Positions 33,129 to 45,210 of a stretch of 64,000 nt of DNA are shown here, piece after piece. Origin of the DNA: Antilocapra americana (lineage: Eukaryota > Chordata > Mammalia > Artiodactyla > Antilocapridae); contig ML660772.1 of the NCBI GenBank assembly GCA_007570785.1, positions 33,878,195 through 33,942,194 on the forward strand, read 5' to 3'. The notes under the pieces were generated by a model that was given only the letters and a program-made list of their open reading frames with translations, was not told the DNA's origin and did not search any database. Within the stretch, counting starts at the first letter, position 1, and each line of letters opens with the position of its first letter. The translations under genes and the position numbers were made by a program.

Positions 33129-35420
33129 AGCCCCTGCCCTTGTGGCAGGCCACTGCTGACTCATACCCCTGCAGGAGACACTCAAACACTCAAAGGCAGA
33201 TCTGCCTCAGTCCCTGTGGGGTCTCCTGGTGCGCACAAGGTTTTCTTGAGCCCTTTGAGCGTATCTGGTGGGTATGAGGTTTGATTCTAAATGTGATTTC
33301 ACTCCTCCTACCATCTTGCTGGGGCTCCTCCTTTGTGCTTGAGTATGGGCTATCTTTTTTTAGGTGGGATCAGGTATGACCTAAATCAAATCCCCTATGA
33401 TTATACAATGGAAGCAACAAATAGATTCAAGGTATTAGATCTGACAGAGTGCCTGAAGAACCATGGACAGAGGTTTGTGACATTGTACAGGAGGCAGTGA
33501 TCAAGACCATCCCCAAGAAAAAGAACTGCAAAAAGGCAAAATGGTTGTCTGAGGAGGCCTTACAAATAGGGGAGAAAAGAGAAGATAAAGGCAAAGGAGA
33601 ACAGGAAAGATATAACCAATTGAATGCAGAGTTCCAAAGAATAACAAGGAGAGATAAGAAAGCCTTCCCCAGTGATCAATGCAAAGAAATAGAAGAAAAC
33701 GATAGAATGGGAAAGACTAGCAATCTCTTCAAGAAAATTAGTTATATGAAAGGAATATTTCATGCAAAGATTGGCACAATAAAGAACAGAAATGGTATGA
33801 ACCTAACAGAAGCAGAACTTAAGAAGCAGTGGCAAGAATACACAAAAGAACTATATAAAAAAGACCTTCATGACCCAGATAGCCACAATGGCGTCACCAC
33901 TCATCTAGAGCCAGACATCCTGAAATGCAAAGTCAAAAGGACTTCAGGAAGTATCACTACTAACAAAACTAGTGGAGGTGATGGAATTCCAGCTGAGTTA
34001 TTTCAAGTCCTAAAAGTTGATGCTGTTAAAGTGCTACACTCAATATGCCAACAAATTTGGAAAACCCAGCAGTGGCCACAGGACTGGAAAAGTTAAGTTT
34101 TCATTCCAATCCCAAAGAAAGGCAATGCCAAAGAATGTTCAAACTACCGCACAATTGCACTCATCTCACATGCTAGTAAAGTAACGCTCAAAATTTTCCA
34201 AGACAGACTTCAATAGTATATGAACCGTGAGCCTCCAGATGTTCAAGCTGGATTTAGAAAAGGCAGAGGAACCAGAGATCAAATTGCAACATCCATTGGA
34301 TCATTGACAAACAACAGAGTTCCAGAAAAACATCTACTTCTGCTGTATTGCCTATGCCAAAGTCTTTGATTATGTGGATCACAACAAACTGTGGAAATCC
34401 TTCAAGAGATAGGAATACCAGACCACCTGACCTCCCTCCTGAGAAATCTGTATGCAAGTCAAAAAGCAACAGTTAGAACCAGGCATGGAACAACAGACTG
34501 GTTCCAAATAGGGAAAGGAGTACATCAAGGCTGTACATTGTCACCCTGCTTATTTAACTTATATGCAGAGTACATCATGTGAAATGCCAGATCGGATGAA
34601 GCACAAGCTGGAATCAAGATTGCCGGGAGAAATATCAACAATCTCAGATACACAGATAATACCACTCTTATGGCAGAAAGCAAAGAAGAACTAAAGAGCT
34701 TCTTGATGAAAGTGAAAGAGGAGAGTGAAAAAACTGGCTTAAAACTCAGCATTCAGAAAACTAAGATCATGGCATCCCATCCCATCACTTCATGGCAAAT
34801 AGAAGGGGAAACAAGGGTAACAGTGACAGACTTTATTTATTTGGCTCCAAAATCACTGCAGATGGTGACTGCAGCCATGAAATTAAAAGACGCTTGCTGC
34901 TTGGAAGAAAAACTATGACTAACCTAGACAGCATATTACAAAGCAGAGAGATTACTTTGTCAACAAAGGTCCCTCTAGTCAAGGCTATGGTTTTTCCAGT
35001 AGTCATGTACAGAAGTGAGAGTTGACCTATCAAGAAAACTGAGCACCAAAGAATTGATGCTTTTGAACTGTGGTGTTGGGGAAGACTCTTGAGAGTCCCT
35101 TGGACTGCAAGGAGATCCAACCAGTCCATCCTAAAGGAGATTGGTCCTGGGTGTTCACTGGAAGGACTGATGCTAAAGCTGAAACTCCATAATTTGGCCA
35201 CTGATGTGAAGAACTGACTCACTGGAAAAGACCTTGATGTTGGGAAAGATTGAAGGCAGGAGGAGAAGAGGATGACAGAGGATGAGATCTTTGGACGCTA
35301 TCACTGACTTGATGGACATGAGTATGAGCAAGCTCTGGGAGTTAGTGATGGACAGGGAAGCCTGGCATGCTGCTGTCCATGGGGTTTCAAAAAGACAGAC
35401 ACGACTATGCAACTGAACTA
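33129..35420 (+). mobile_element. BovB LINE with inverted 5' segment
   Basis: Two parts. 33129-33366 is GC-richer and, read on the minus strand, matches the BovB 5' UTR: its 'CAGCAGTGGCCTGCC' and following text parallel 25870-25890 of the longest copy. 33370-35420 is plus-strand BovB from mid-ORF2 ('tcaggtatgacctaaatcaa') to an ACTGAACTA end. A 13-bp TSD with three transitions, atctagatttatg (33116-33128) and acctagacttgtg (35421-35433), abuts both outer ends. This is best explained as one insertion with 5' inversion and loss of the rest of the 5' UTR and the endonuclease region. Confidence 0.85.
33370..35400 (+). pseudogene. BovB ORF2, C-terminal two thirds, decayed
   Basis: Linker and RT N-part are open for 215 codons (33449-34096, ending RT text QQWPQDWKS). 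Frames continue at 34391-34582 (GKGVHQGCTLSPCLFNLYAE), 34670-34918 and 34792-35025. The RT catalytic motif reads YTDN instead of YADD (34646-34660). The endonuclease is absent through the inversion/deletion. Not functional. Confidence 0.9.
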
Positions 35421-35433
35421 ACCTAGACTTGTG

Positions 35434-36599
35434 TGTGCAAGCCACATTGAAGCTTTTAAGAAAGTCATAGAAAACCTGACTTTAGATTTATTATCAGGAT
35501 GTTGGTAGCACATGGTAAGCATTGATTGGCTCCTCTCATACCTTGGTTCATGGTCTGTGTCTCAAGAACTCATGAACTCTACATGAGTTCTTCCTGTACA
35601 TGAAAACCCAGTACAGAAGTTTCATCTGCCTTCAATGATGTATTGTGTCTATTTTCATTTTTTAAAATTGTGCATTGAGAAATTGACAGGGCTCCTCTCT
35701 TTGGATTGATTCCTAGGATACTCAGAGACAAATACGTAGCCAATTTCTAACAGAGCCTATGAGAAATTATATTTAGTATTGGGGCATTACTTTTACACTT
35801 GGCTTTATCTTATAGTGCTTACCCTGATTCTTCCTATTCTATCAACTTTCTCTTATTTTTATATTTTCTCTTTTGTATCTCTACAGGTTACCTTGATTAC
35901 TTTTGGGAAGAGAGCAGCAGTAAAGATTATGAAATCAGTGACTAGCTAAGCCAGCAAACAAATAAGTGCATGATAGTACTGAAGACATCAAAATTACTAA
36001 AATGAGGTTCAGATTCACTAGTGTTACATAGATGATTTGGTGATCTGTTCTGTTTTTCTCTGGAGTATTATCCTTCCTTGTTACTCAGTTATATTCCTAT
36101 TTATTCTTTAACAGTCAGTTTTGCAGTACTTCTTCGTTCATTGAGGTTTATCATGAGTTTCACAGAGCATAAACTGTGATTGTTTTAATACGAGGGCCTA
36201 ACCCACCAGGTTCAGGCTTGTTTTCTCTTTTGCAAGGAAACTTGGGAGAGTACTTCATAAATCTAAGCAATTCTGTTTTTGTTATATGTCTGGAAGGTCA
36301 TTTTTATTATTGTACAGAAACCTCAAAAAAATGGCAGGAACACTATTCATGATAGATTATTTTTACCATATTTAATTAGCAGAAGGAAAAACTGCCAAAA
36401 CAAATGAGAAGGGAATTGTTTTCTGTTGTTGTCCAAGCCTTATTGTTAACCACAGGGTCACTGAAATATCCCCCATATCCTGCTGCCATCTTGTTGATTC
36501 TTTTAAACAAACACTGAGTCAGAGAGAAATCATTTCTGTATTTCATGCAGAAAACACGTATGTTTTCTATCAAAAATTTTGGGAGATTATTTTTGTTTA
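35434..36599. other. Unique DNA, no gene seen
   Basis: No named repeat. A 65-codon minus-strand frame (36376-36573) has no recognisable domain. Confidence 0.45.
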
Positions 36600-37000
36600 G
36601 TTGAGAAGATTAATTTGCTAGCATGTACAATGTTTCTCTACACTGTAATTTGTTTTTAATTACACATGAATACCATATGTAGCTCATTGACACTCTTCGT
36701 TAATTCTTGAAAGTAAATTTACTCACCACTCATGTCATTTGTATCGTGTGTGTGTGTTCCTTGTTAAGTGATTCCTTTCTAATTTCTAAATAATTAGCTA
36801 ATTAAGGGCATGATCCTGGGGTTCTCCTGCAAGAATAACACCCACTGGCTTGAAGACAGCAGGGTCTGCTTCTACTGTGGATCACAGCGCTGCCTAGTCT
36901 TATCCTGTTGTTTTTTGCTAATTAAAATCATATTCAGCTTTGCAAATGTTTACCTGTGAAAATAAACTTGTTAAACAAGCTTGTTGATTTCCATACTATG
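36600..37000. other. Candidate conserved non-coding element
   Basis: Repeat-free 400 bp with several homeodomain-like cores (gctaattaagggc near 36798, ttgctaattaaaatcat near 36916), forkhead-like 'aaatgtttac' near 36945 and a TGTGTGTG run near 36750. Texture suggests an enhancer. This is inference without conservation data. Confidence 0.28.
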
Positions 37001-38089
37001 AAGATGGTTAACTCCCTCTTGGTAGAGGGATTCTATTTAGCTTCATGATAAACAGTAATCACTGCATCCACACGCCTGGCCAGCCAACTTACAAACATCT
37101 GTAGCTGATCACAGGAGCAGCGTCAAATCAGATCAAACACCCCAGCCCAGGGACACAGAACCTGCTACTAATAACAAAAATGAGAATGATAATAATAGCT
37201 CATACTTTTCTAGCACTTACTATATGTCTGACAATACTACACATAATATATATAACTCAGTTAATTATCACAAAAAAATGTCAAAGCTTGGACATATCCT
37301 AATAACAGTGGATAACATTATTTTATTTAAAGGATATCATCTTTTCTGAAAGTAACAGAAATATTTAAATGTACTAGAAATACCAGTGTTGCATGCTTGG
37401 TTCTGACCTGCTCTTTAACAAAGGGTTTGAAAAGCAGTGATGTAGCTTTTTCACTTATTTCATCAGTTGGTCCATTTTTAGTAAGGTGGACACAATGCTG
37501 CCTTGCTCAAAGTCAACCAACTGTCAGGTGTAAAGGGAGAACATTTCCCTTGTTCAATTGGGCTGATATAGCTGTGTCTGTGTTTATCCCCTGTGAAAAA
37601 GACATGCTGTGCTAGTTAACTTTTGAGTCCATTATTTTACATTGACATTATCATTTCTTAAGTTCAGGCCATTTTTGCTGCTTCTTATTTAACCCAATAT
37701 GTTCTTGTGTGAGCTGGTCCCCCTTGTCTCTAGCCTTGCCTCCTTTCCTGGTTCTTGGTAAGAGGAATCTTCCAACAGCACTTCTCTGAGCAAGCAGCCC
37801 CCTGAGAGGAAAATCACAGGTAAGGACCAGAGTTTCCAGTTAAAACAATCCATGCCCTACTAAGGTAGGACAACTCCTTCACAGCTTGGCTCTGCCCCGT
37901 TGCAGGATTTTTCTCCCTCAGTCCCATGATAGCACCCTTCAAGTCATCTTTATTGGACTGTGTTAAGTTCATTAAATTGAGTTCACTAAATACTTCCTGG
38001 GTTATCCATCTCTTTGACTTTGCTTCTTCTCTCACTCTATTAGGCAGTCCCCCTCCCCCCATCCTTGTAGTGACAGGCTACCACCTCCA
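37001..38089. other. Unique DNA with a weak MIR
   Basis: A minus-strand MIR remnant is likely at about 37190-37330 ('tagcacttactatatgtctg', 'actcagttaattatcacaaa'). The remainder is unrecognised, with no supported exon. Confidence 0.4.
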
Positions 38090-38305
38090 TGATTATCACC
38101 ACCTCCTCCAGGAAGTCCTTCCTGAATACCACATTAGTAAAACTCTTCCTGCTTTGTGCTTCTCCCATATCTCAATACTTACCATTTTGTGATATATTCA
38201 TTTATTGACATAAATAACCCACTATCTAATTAGGAAATCTTTGAGAGCAGGAATTGCCACAACCCCACCCACATAACACCTGTACTTGGCCTACCATTGC
38301 TTTAT
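38090..38305 (+). repeat. L2 LINE 3' end
   Basis: 'cctccaggaagtccttcctg', 'gcttctcccatatctcaata', 'cttaccattttgtgatatat' and 'ttgagagcaggaattgccac' follow the LINE2 3' end in order. Ancient and inactive. Confidence 0.68.
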
Positions 38306-38564
38306 TTTTAAGAGAGACCTCAGGGCCATGTGTGGATTAGAAGAGTTGTTGCCTCCCATGTAGACAGCATCTTCTCATTTTTATCTTTTTATGTCTTTTA
38401 TCTTTTAATTTCCTTTTATTTTACTTAAAAACAATTCTCAAGTAGTACATTAGTAGTACTACATTATTCTGCTTTTAGATAATAGCCCTCAATAAAATGT
38501 AAACTTTTTAAACACAGAATCTTATCTTTGTTATCATTTATTTATTTTGTGCACTCTGCATACC

Positions 38565-38810
38565 AGAGCGCCTAAGAGTGTCTGTGGAGCCAGACAGTCT
38601 GGCTTCCAGTCTCAACTCTGCTTGTCCTGAACTGTGTCGTCTTATTTAACTTCTCTGACCTTTGTAGGACATCTGTACAATGAGGGGGAAAAAAAAAATT
38701 TCTACTTCACAGCGTTATTGTGAAGTGAAGTAAGGTGTGGACAACCGTTAGATAACACCCGGAGCAGAGTAAGCACTATTTCGATAAACAGCTATTTCTG
38801 ATAGTGATGG
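38565..38810 (+). repeat. MIR SINE, nearly full length
   Basis: 'gtggagccagacagtctggc', 'tctcaactctgcttgtcctg', 'ttatttaacttctctgacct', 'cagcgttattgtgaagtgaa' and 'agagtaagcactatttcgat' follow the MIR consensus. An A-run expansion lies at 38690-38698. Confidence 0.78.
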
Positions 38811-40234
38811 TTGGGACCACTTTCACATCCTTTCTGCACCCCCCATGCTCGCACACATCCTGCCTGGTCTGGGGCTCCTCATGGTCCAGAGTTAATAAAA
38901 ACTCCCTGATGGCCTGACTAGAAGCTCCCGGAAGACACTCCCTATCAGTTCTAGATGAAATTTATCGAGTGTTCAGTAGATCTCCCTAGGTGTTCAGAAA
39001 CACTGTTTCTTATATTATTTGTTAAGCTGCCTCCATCCCATCTCACTCTATCCCTTCCATATTGCTCATGAAAACTCCAAGAAAAGCCTGAGCAAACAGG
39101 TAGGCCTTTCAACTTGTACCCTGAATGCACAACTAAATCCAAAGCTAATGAAGTTCGTTCAGATTAAAAGCACTTCATATGCCTAGGACAACTCTTTATA
39201 TAATGCAGTTAGGGGTAGAAAATTCATGGTATTTCATGCCTACTTATATGCTTTTCATGTGAAAAGATACAGTATAATAAAAGTCGAGGATTACTCATGT
39301 TAATTTATTATATTTTGCTGATATAGTCACATCAAGGGCTTAAGAAATACACTTCAGTAGCAGTACAAATGAAGGAAGGATGGTTTAAGACATGGTGCAT
39401 AAATGCTCTCCTTCCTGCCGCTTTTAATGACACTTCATTTAGAAACACACCCTCTTTCATATGGATATCACTATTTTAGAGTTAGACTTCTAGAAAAAGG
39501 AACTATAAAATGCAATGAGCTGATTGTTTAGTAAAAAAATTTAGCAAAATTACTCTCATTCAAGTGAATTGAAATGTAGCAAAAATGAAAGGTAGATACT
39601 CCATAATTCTCAAGACTATTAAATTTTAGAAGAAACCTATTAGACGTACCAGTTTAACATATTTTTCCATAACAGGTAAATAAGAGTTCTATTTAATTTT
39701 AATTGGGTGGGTTTTGTGCCTTTGAAATTATAATTGGAGCAATTTATACTTAAATAAAATCAGCTATAAATTTATACTAATGTCGATAAAATAGATTAAT
39801 GTATTAAAGAAATTAAATTAATACATATTAAATGAAAACAAAAATATATAATGTCTTCTCACTACTGAAAAGAATCTTGGAAATATCTTCAATTGGAACC
39901 AACACAAGGTACTGAGCACCTATATACACAAAATACTAAATTGGGTTGGGGGCAAGTGTTGGCAAAGAACCAACACCCAGGAAACTGACAATAAAATTAT
40001 ACATTTTATAAAATCATATATGCATGTCAACTTAACTATATAAATCAGTGTGTTATACAGATTAAATTAGGAGTGCAGATAATAAGTGCTAGAAGGACTC
40101 AGAGGAGAAAAACACCGCAGTGGTCTTGAAACAACTGCCAGTCTTCAAAGAAGAGTTATTCTTTGAGCAGAGAATAGGTTACATTTAATAAACAGAGAAA
40201 AAAGATCTGATCTCTTCATAGTCATTCTGATGTC
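38811..40234. other. Unique AT-rich DNA
   Basis: No gene or named repeat. Confidence 0.45.
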
Positions 40235-40818
40235 TGAAGAACATTTTAAAGACCTGAATATACTGGACACAGCAGAAACTAACACAAGACTGGATATTAT
40301 AAAACTCCTAGAGGAAAAAACAGGCAGAACACACTTGGACATAAATCACAGCAATATCTGTTTGGAACCACCTCATAGAATAATGGAAATAAAAACAAAA
40401 ACAAACAAATGGGACTGAATTAAGCTTAAAAGCTTTTTCACAGCAAAGGAAACCATATACAAATGAGAAGACAATGTTCAAGATTCAATCTACAAGGCAT
40501 TAATTTCCAAAACACACAAATAGCTTATAGAGTTCAATATAAAAACAAATCAAAAAATGGGCAGAAAAGCTAGACAGACATTTTTCCAAAGAAGACCAAC
40601 AGATGGCCAAACGGCACATGAAAAGGTGCTCAATATCACTAATTATTAGAGATATGCAACTCAAAACTACAATAAGGTATTGTCTCATACCATTCAGAAT
40701 GGGCAACATCAAAAAGTCTGCAAGTAACACATGCTGGAGAGGGTGTGGAGAAAAGGGAACCTTCCTATACCATTGGTGGGAGTGTAAACTGATACAGCTA
40801 CTACGGAGAATAGAATGG

Positions 40819-41024
40819 TATGCTTAGTCACTCAGTCATGTCCAACTCTTTGTGACTCCATGGACATAGCCCACCAGGCTTTTCTGTTCGTGGGCGTTCT
40901 CCAGGAAGGAATACTGGAGTGGGTTGCCATTTCCTTCTCCAGGGGATCTTCGCAAACCAAGGATCAAACCCGGATCTCTTGCACAGGCAGATTCTTTAAC
41001 TTCTGAGCCACCAGGGAAGCCCAA
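40819..41024 (-). mobile_element. Bov-tA SINE inside L1
   Basis: Full SINE on the minus strand ('cagtcatgtccaactctttg' to the head complement 'gagccaccagggaagccc'). TSD aatagaatgg/aatagcatgg at 40809-40818 and 41025-41034, with one mismatch. The host L1 reads through this point ('ggagaatag...atggggtttcc'). Confidence 0.93.
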
Positions 41025-41575
41025 AATAGCATGGGGTTTCCTTAAAAAAACTAAAAACGGTTATCACATGATTCTTCAATTCCATTCCAGGGCATATACT
41101 TGGAGAAGACCATAATTCGAAAATAAACATGCACTCCAATGTTCAATGTAGCATTATTTATAACAAACAAGACATAGAAGCAACATAAATGTTCCCTGAC
41201 AGATGAATATACAAAGATAAGATATACACACACAATGGAATATTACTCAGCCATGAAAAGAACGAAATAACACTGTTTTCAGCAACATGGATGCAACTAG
41301 AGATCATACTAAGTCAGTCAGACAAATCGAATCATATAGTATCACCTTTATTTGGAATCTGAAAAACATGATAAAAAACAGCTTGTATACAAGACACATA
41401 GCCATAAAAAACAAACTTATGGTTACCTAAGGGGAAAGGTGTGAAGAAGATAAATTAAGAGCTGGGGTTTAATAGATACGAATTACTACATATAAGACAG
41501 ATAACCAACAAGGCCTTTCTATATAGCATAATGAGATATACTCAACATTTTATAATAACTTAAAAGAAAAATCTG

Positions 41576-41991
41576 TTCTCTACATCTGCAACTCTTTTGC
41601 TGTTTCACATATAGGGTTATCATTACCATCTTTCTAAATTCCATATATATGCATTAGTATACTGTATTGTTTTTCCTTCTGGTTTACTTCACTCTGTATA
41701 ATAGGCTCCAGAACATTCTTTTGGAATCTATGGGAGAGGGCAAGGGTGGGATGATATGGGAAAATGGCATTGAAACATGTAAATTATCACATGTGAAATC
41801 AAACGCCAGCCCAGGTTTGATGCATGATACAGGGTGCTCAGGGCTGGTGCACCAGGATGACCCAGAGGGTTGGAATTGGGAGGGAGGTGAGAGAGGGGTT
41901 CTAGAAGGGGAACACATGTATACCCATGATGGATTCATGTCAATGTATGGCAAAACAAACATGATAATGTAAAGAAAAAAAATAAAGAGAA
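41576..41991 (+). mobile_element. Young L1 3' end with 5' inversion
   Basis: 41576 to about 41711 is L1 in reverse orientation ('ctacatctgcaactcttttg', 'acttcactctgtataatagg'). From about 41711 the sequence is forward L1, 'agaacattcttttggaatct' on to the 3' UTR, ending in an A-rich tail. The two arms meet at an L1 'agaac' microhomology. An exact 14-bp TSD, aaaagaaaaatctg, lies at 41562-41575 and 41992-42005. This is the classic twin-priming product, nested in an older L1. Confidence 0.94.
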
Positions 41992-42087
41992 AAAAGAAAA
42001 ATCTGAAAAATATATATAATGAATCACTTTGCTGTACACTTGAAACTAACACAGAATTGTAAATCAACTATACTTCAAAAAAGGAAA

Positions 42088-42612
42088 AGTAGATGGGATT
42101 TTTCTAGACATTATATCTCCTTTCACTATCACCTTTTTAAATTGTTAGTGCTGATTTATTATCCCCTTTTAATTTAGGTGGTTTTTAGGTTTTTATCAGC
42201 TCTATCTGAAATCACCCATTGGTGGTCTGCTCATATGACTTTGAACTTTAGCTTATTTTATTATTTTAGTTATTTCATCTTAGACCTCTGGCTGCAATTG
42301 TTTTGTTGGATGTATCAATAATTCTTAACACTTCATTGTTCTTCTTTTCACTTTATTTCCTATATCCCACTTTCTCTTCTACCATCTTGTTCTGTGTCTC
42401 TACTTTTACAATTTTCTTTGATGTTGTTTAACAAAAGTTTTCACAATTAAAAAAAGAATGGCTTCCTTTATATCATTTTTCAATATGAAGAAATTGAAGA
42501 AAAAGAAACAGGATTTAGATGTAATCAACATGCAGGTCAAATAATTTGAGAGGATAAGCATCCTAGCTATGCTGAGGAGGAGTCACTGGGCCATGAAATG
42601 TCAGAGGTGTTA
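42088..42612. other. Unique DNA
   Basis: No gene or named repeat. The left TSD of the next BovB begins at 42613. Confidence 0.4.
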
Positions 42613-42622
42613 GCTTTGGACA

Positions 42623-43570
42623 AGCTGTATATTGTCAAGGCCGTATACTGTCACCCTGCTTATTTAACTTATATGCAGGGTATATCATGGGAAATACCAG
42701 ACTGGATGAAGCACTGGACTGAAGCTGGAATCAAGATTGCTGGGAGAAACATCAGTAACCTCAGATATACACATGAGATTATGGCAACCTTATGGCATAA
42801 CCACCTTATGGCAGAAAGTGAAGAAAAACTAGAAGAGCCTCTTGATGAAAGTGAAAGAGGAGAGTGAAAAAGTTGGCTTAAAACTCAGCATTCAGAAAAC
42901 TAAGATCATGGCATCCCAGCCCATCACTTCATGGCAAATAGAAGGACAAACAATGGAAATAGTGAAAGACTTTATTTGGCTACAAAATCACTGAAGATGG
43001 TGACTGCAGCCATGAAATGAAAAGATGCTTGCTCCTTGGAAGAAAACCTATGATCAACCTAGACAGAATATCAAAAAGCAGAGACATTACTTTGCTGACA
43101 AAGATCTGTCTAGTCAAAATTATGGTTTTTCCAGTAGTTATGGTTTTTCTCACACACATGGATATGAGAGTAGGGCCAAAAAGAAAGCTGAGCGCTGAAT
43201 AATTGATGCTTTTGAACTGTGGTGTTGGAGAAGACTCTTGAGAGTCCCTTGGACTACAGAGAGATCAAATCAGTCAATCCTCAAGAAATCAGTCCTGAAT
43301 ATTCATTGGAAGGACTGATGTTGAAGCTCCAATACTTTGGCCTTGATCAAAGAACTGACTCATTTGAAAAGACCTTGATGCTGGGAAAGATTGAAGGAGG
43401 GAGAAGAAGGGGATGACAGGATGAGCTAGTTGGATGGCATCAATGACTCGATGGACATGAGTTTGAGTAAGCTATGGGAATTGGTGATAGACAGGGAGAC
43501 CTAGTGTGCTGAAGTCCATGGGGTCACAAAGGGTCAGACACGATTGAGTGACTGAACTGAACTGAACTAG
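42623..43570 (+). mobile_element. BovB LINE, 5'-truncated in the RT domain
   Basis: Starts near the RT 'GCxLSPCLFN' region, continues through the C-terminus and ends with three ACTGA units ('actgaactgaactgaactag'). An exact 10-bp TSD, gctttggaca, lies at 42613-42622 and 43571-43580. Frames are broken; the catalytic YADD region near 42762 is unrecognisable. Confidence 0.93.
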
Positions 43571-43757
43571 GCTTTGGACAGTTTCAGTAACAAGACTAAC
43601 TTATGATTTTTAAAATCTTTCTTTGGTCACCTCTAATTTCTCTTCTGTTTTGTAAGAAGATTGCTCTTTCTCATACTAAGTATATTATCCCTCTCTTGAA
43701 TATTATCTATTAGACTCCCTGCTTCCCCCTGCCAAGTTATATTCTAAAGAAGCCATG

Positions 43758-43930
43758 TAGTAACTAAAAGTGAAAGCCTTGGAGTCACACAAAACCTTTG
43801 TGACTGTGTACAAATCACAGCTACATCTCCAACTGACTGGCCTGAGGCTAGCCTCACTTTCTGTCTACTTCACTTACACAATTATAATAAGGAGTAAACA
43901 GAATGAGCCATGGAAATGTTAATGGCACAA
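43758..43930 (+). repeat. MIR SINE
   Basis: 'gaaagccttggagtcacaca', 'tgtgactgtgtacaaatcac' and 'ttataataaggagtaaacag' follow the MIR order. Diverged. Confidence 0.5.
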
Positions 43931-44088
43931 ATGATATTGTGTTTTAATATTTGTAGAGGTAATCATTTTGCAGAGGACCAGAATAGTAGGAGTGGAGAGA
44001 AAGACAGAAAGAGATGAAGATTAAAATTTGAAGGAACTGACTCATGGGATCAGAGAGACTGGAAAAACTGAAATTTGTAGGACAGATC

Positions 44089-45210
44089 TGCCGGGGTCCA
44101 GCCTCAGCTGGCCCGGGGGTCTTTTTTTTTTTTTTTTCTTGGCCGGGGGGTCTTGAGGGATGAGTGGCGTCGGCGAAGTACTGAGCTGAGTCAGTGTGGT
44201 GATGGAGAAGTCTCTCTCATTTATTGTTGTTGGTTTACAGTTTTTATACCCAAGAAACACACCCATTACATCACATATTATTCTATACAATCTTTTGTTT
44301 TCTGCCTACCATCAACAACTTTAACATTAAGCTTATTCTCCTTGCAGAAAGTCAGATTTCTGCATAGACTTAACAATAGTATGCTTACCATTTGAATGTC
44401 TCCAGCATACTTTGATAAGTACGTCAATCTAAGTAGAAAGGTTACATCTCTCTTATCAGGTGCAACTATGTAGAAGCTAGAGGAAAGGGCTTAAGCTTGA
44501 AACTGTTTTATTCTTTTAACCTCAACCACTACCTGTCTCATTCTGTTCTGACACTTCAGTTCTTAGGAGGAAAGAGGAAACAGGACAAAGAGACAGTTTG
44601 GAAAGAGGAAAGAGGACAAAGAGACAGTTTAGCAGCACTGCTTTAACAATAAAACCCTATTAACCTTATAACTACTATAATGAATTCCTATGTCTACAAT
44701 ATCCTAAAGCAATCAATGTCTCCAACTATGCTGGCCACAGTTACGAGCATTCCCAACTGCCACTCCAGCCTGGTTTCTTCAAGGAAGGGAGCCTAGCCTC
44801 CTCCATGCAGTGGTGAGGGGAGTGGGAGGTGGAAAGGTGACCCGAGTAGGAGCCCTTCTGGTGGTGGCCTTGCCATGACCCCCAGAGAACTCTTGGTAAA
44901 CTCCCCAGTAATGAGTAGGAGGTGTAGTAATTTATTTAAATGTCCCTTTTATTCCTCCTTTGTCCTCAGGGAAGGGAATTCACCTTCCCTCATGCTCTGG
45001 GGGAATTATCTCAGGACGAATTCTTTCTAACAGGGACTGACCTGAGATGAGCTAAAACATAAACAGATGAGCATAAACAGAACTTGCCAAGAAAAATACC
45101 AGGAGGGGCCTTGCCTTGGGATGCCCTGAAGTAAAATCCGCTTTGCAGTTTCCTTCTCAGTCTCGTGACCTTGTCATCCGAGTGAGGGGGCATCCTGACA
45201 GCTCCCGGCA
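44089..45210 (-). mobile_element. Solo endogenous retroviral LTR, class II-like
   Basis: 1122 bp, minus strand. It begins TGCCGGGAGC (45210), ends CCCCGGCA (44089) and is bounded by an exact 6-bp duplication, cagatc, at 44083-44088 and 45211-45216. TG...CA ends and a 6-bp TSD fit an ERVK-like (betaretroviral class II) LTR; I cannot name the subfamily. U3 is long (about 960 bp) and contains a 29-bp direct repeat (44571-44599 and 44602-44630, one mismatch). No gag, pol or env sequence flanks it, so it arose by LTR-LTR recombination or loss of the interior. A T17 tract lies in the U5-side part. Confidence 0.88.
44220..44249 (-). promoter_or_regulatory. LTR TATA box and poly(A) signal
   Basis: On the minus strand GGTATAAAAACTG (TATA core at 44241-44249) is followed about 16 nt later by AATAAA (44220-44225). 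This compact arrangement marks the U3/R boundary of the LTR. It is a potential promoter firing leftwards (minus strand); activity is unknown. Confidence 0.7.

Larger units (their letters stand above)
40235..42087 (+). mobile_element. Older artiodactyl L1, interrupted twice
   Basis: ORF2 C-terminal region from 'aaactcctagaggaaaaaac' through 'acatgaaaaggtgctcaata' and 'ctggagagggtgtggagaaa' to the 3' UTR. The final 'tttgctgtacacttgaaact' and 'gtaaatcaactatacttcaa' block ends at 42087. The reading is cut by a Bov-tA (40819-41024) and by a younger L1 (41576-41991); with both removed the text is continuous. Frames are broken. Confidence 0.88.

Noticed and set aside
33129..33366. CpG-island-like promoter fragment
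   Set aside because: Higher GC but few CpGs, and its reverse complement parallels the BovB 5' UTR at 25.87 kb.
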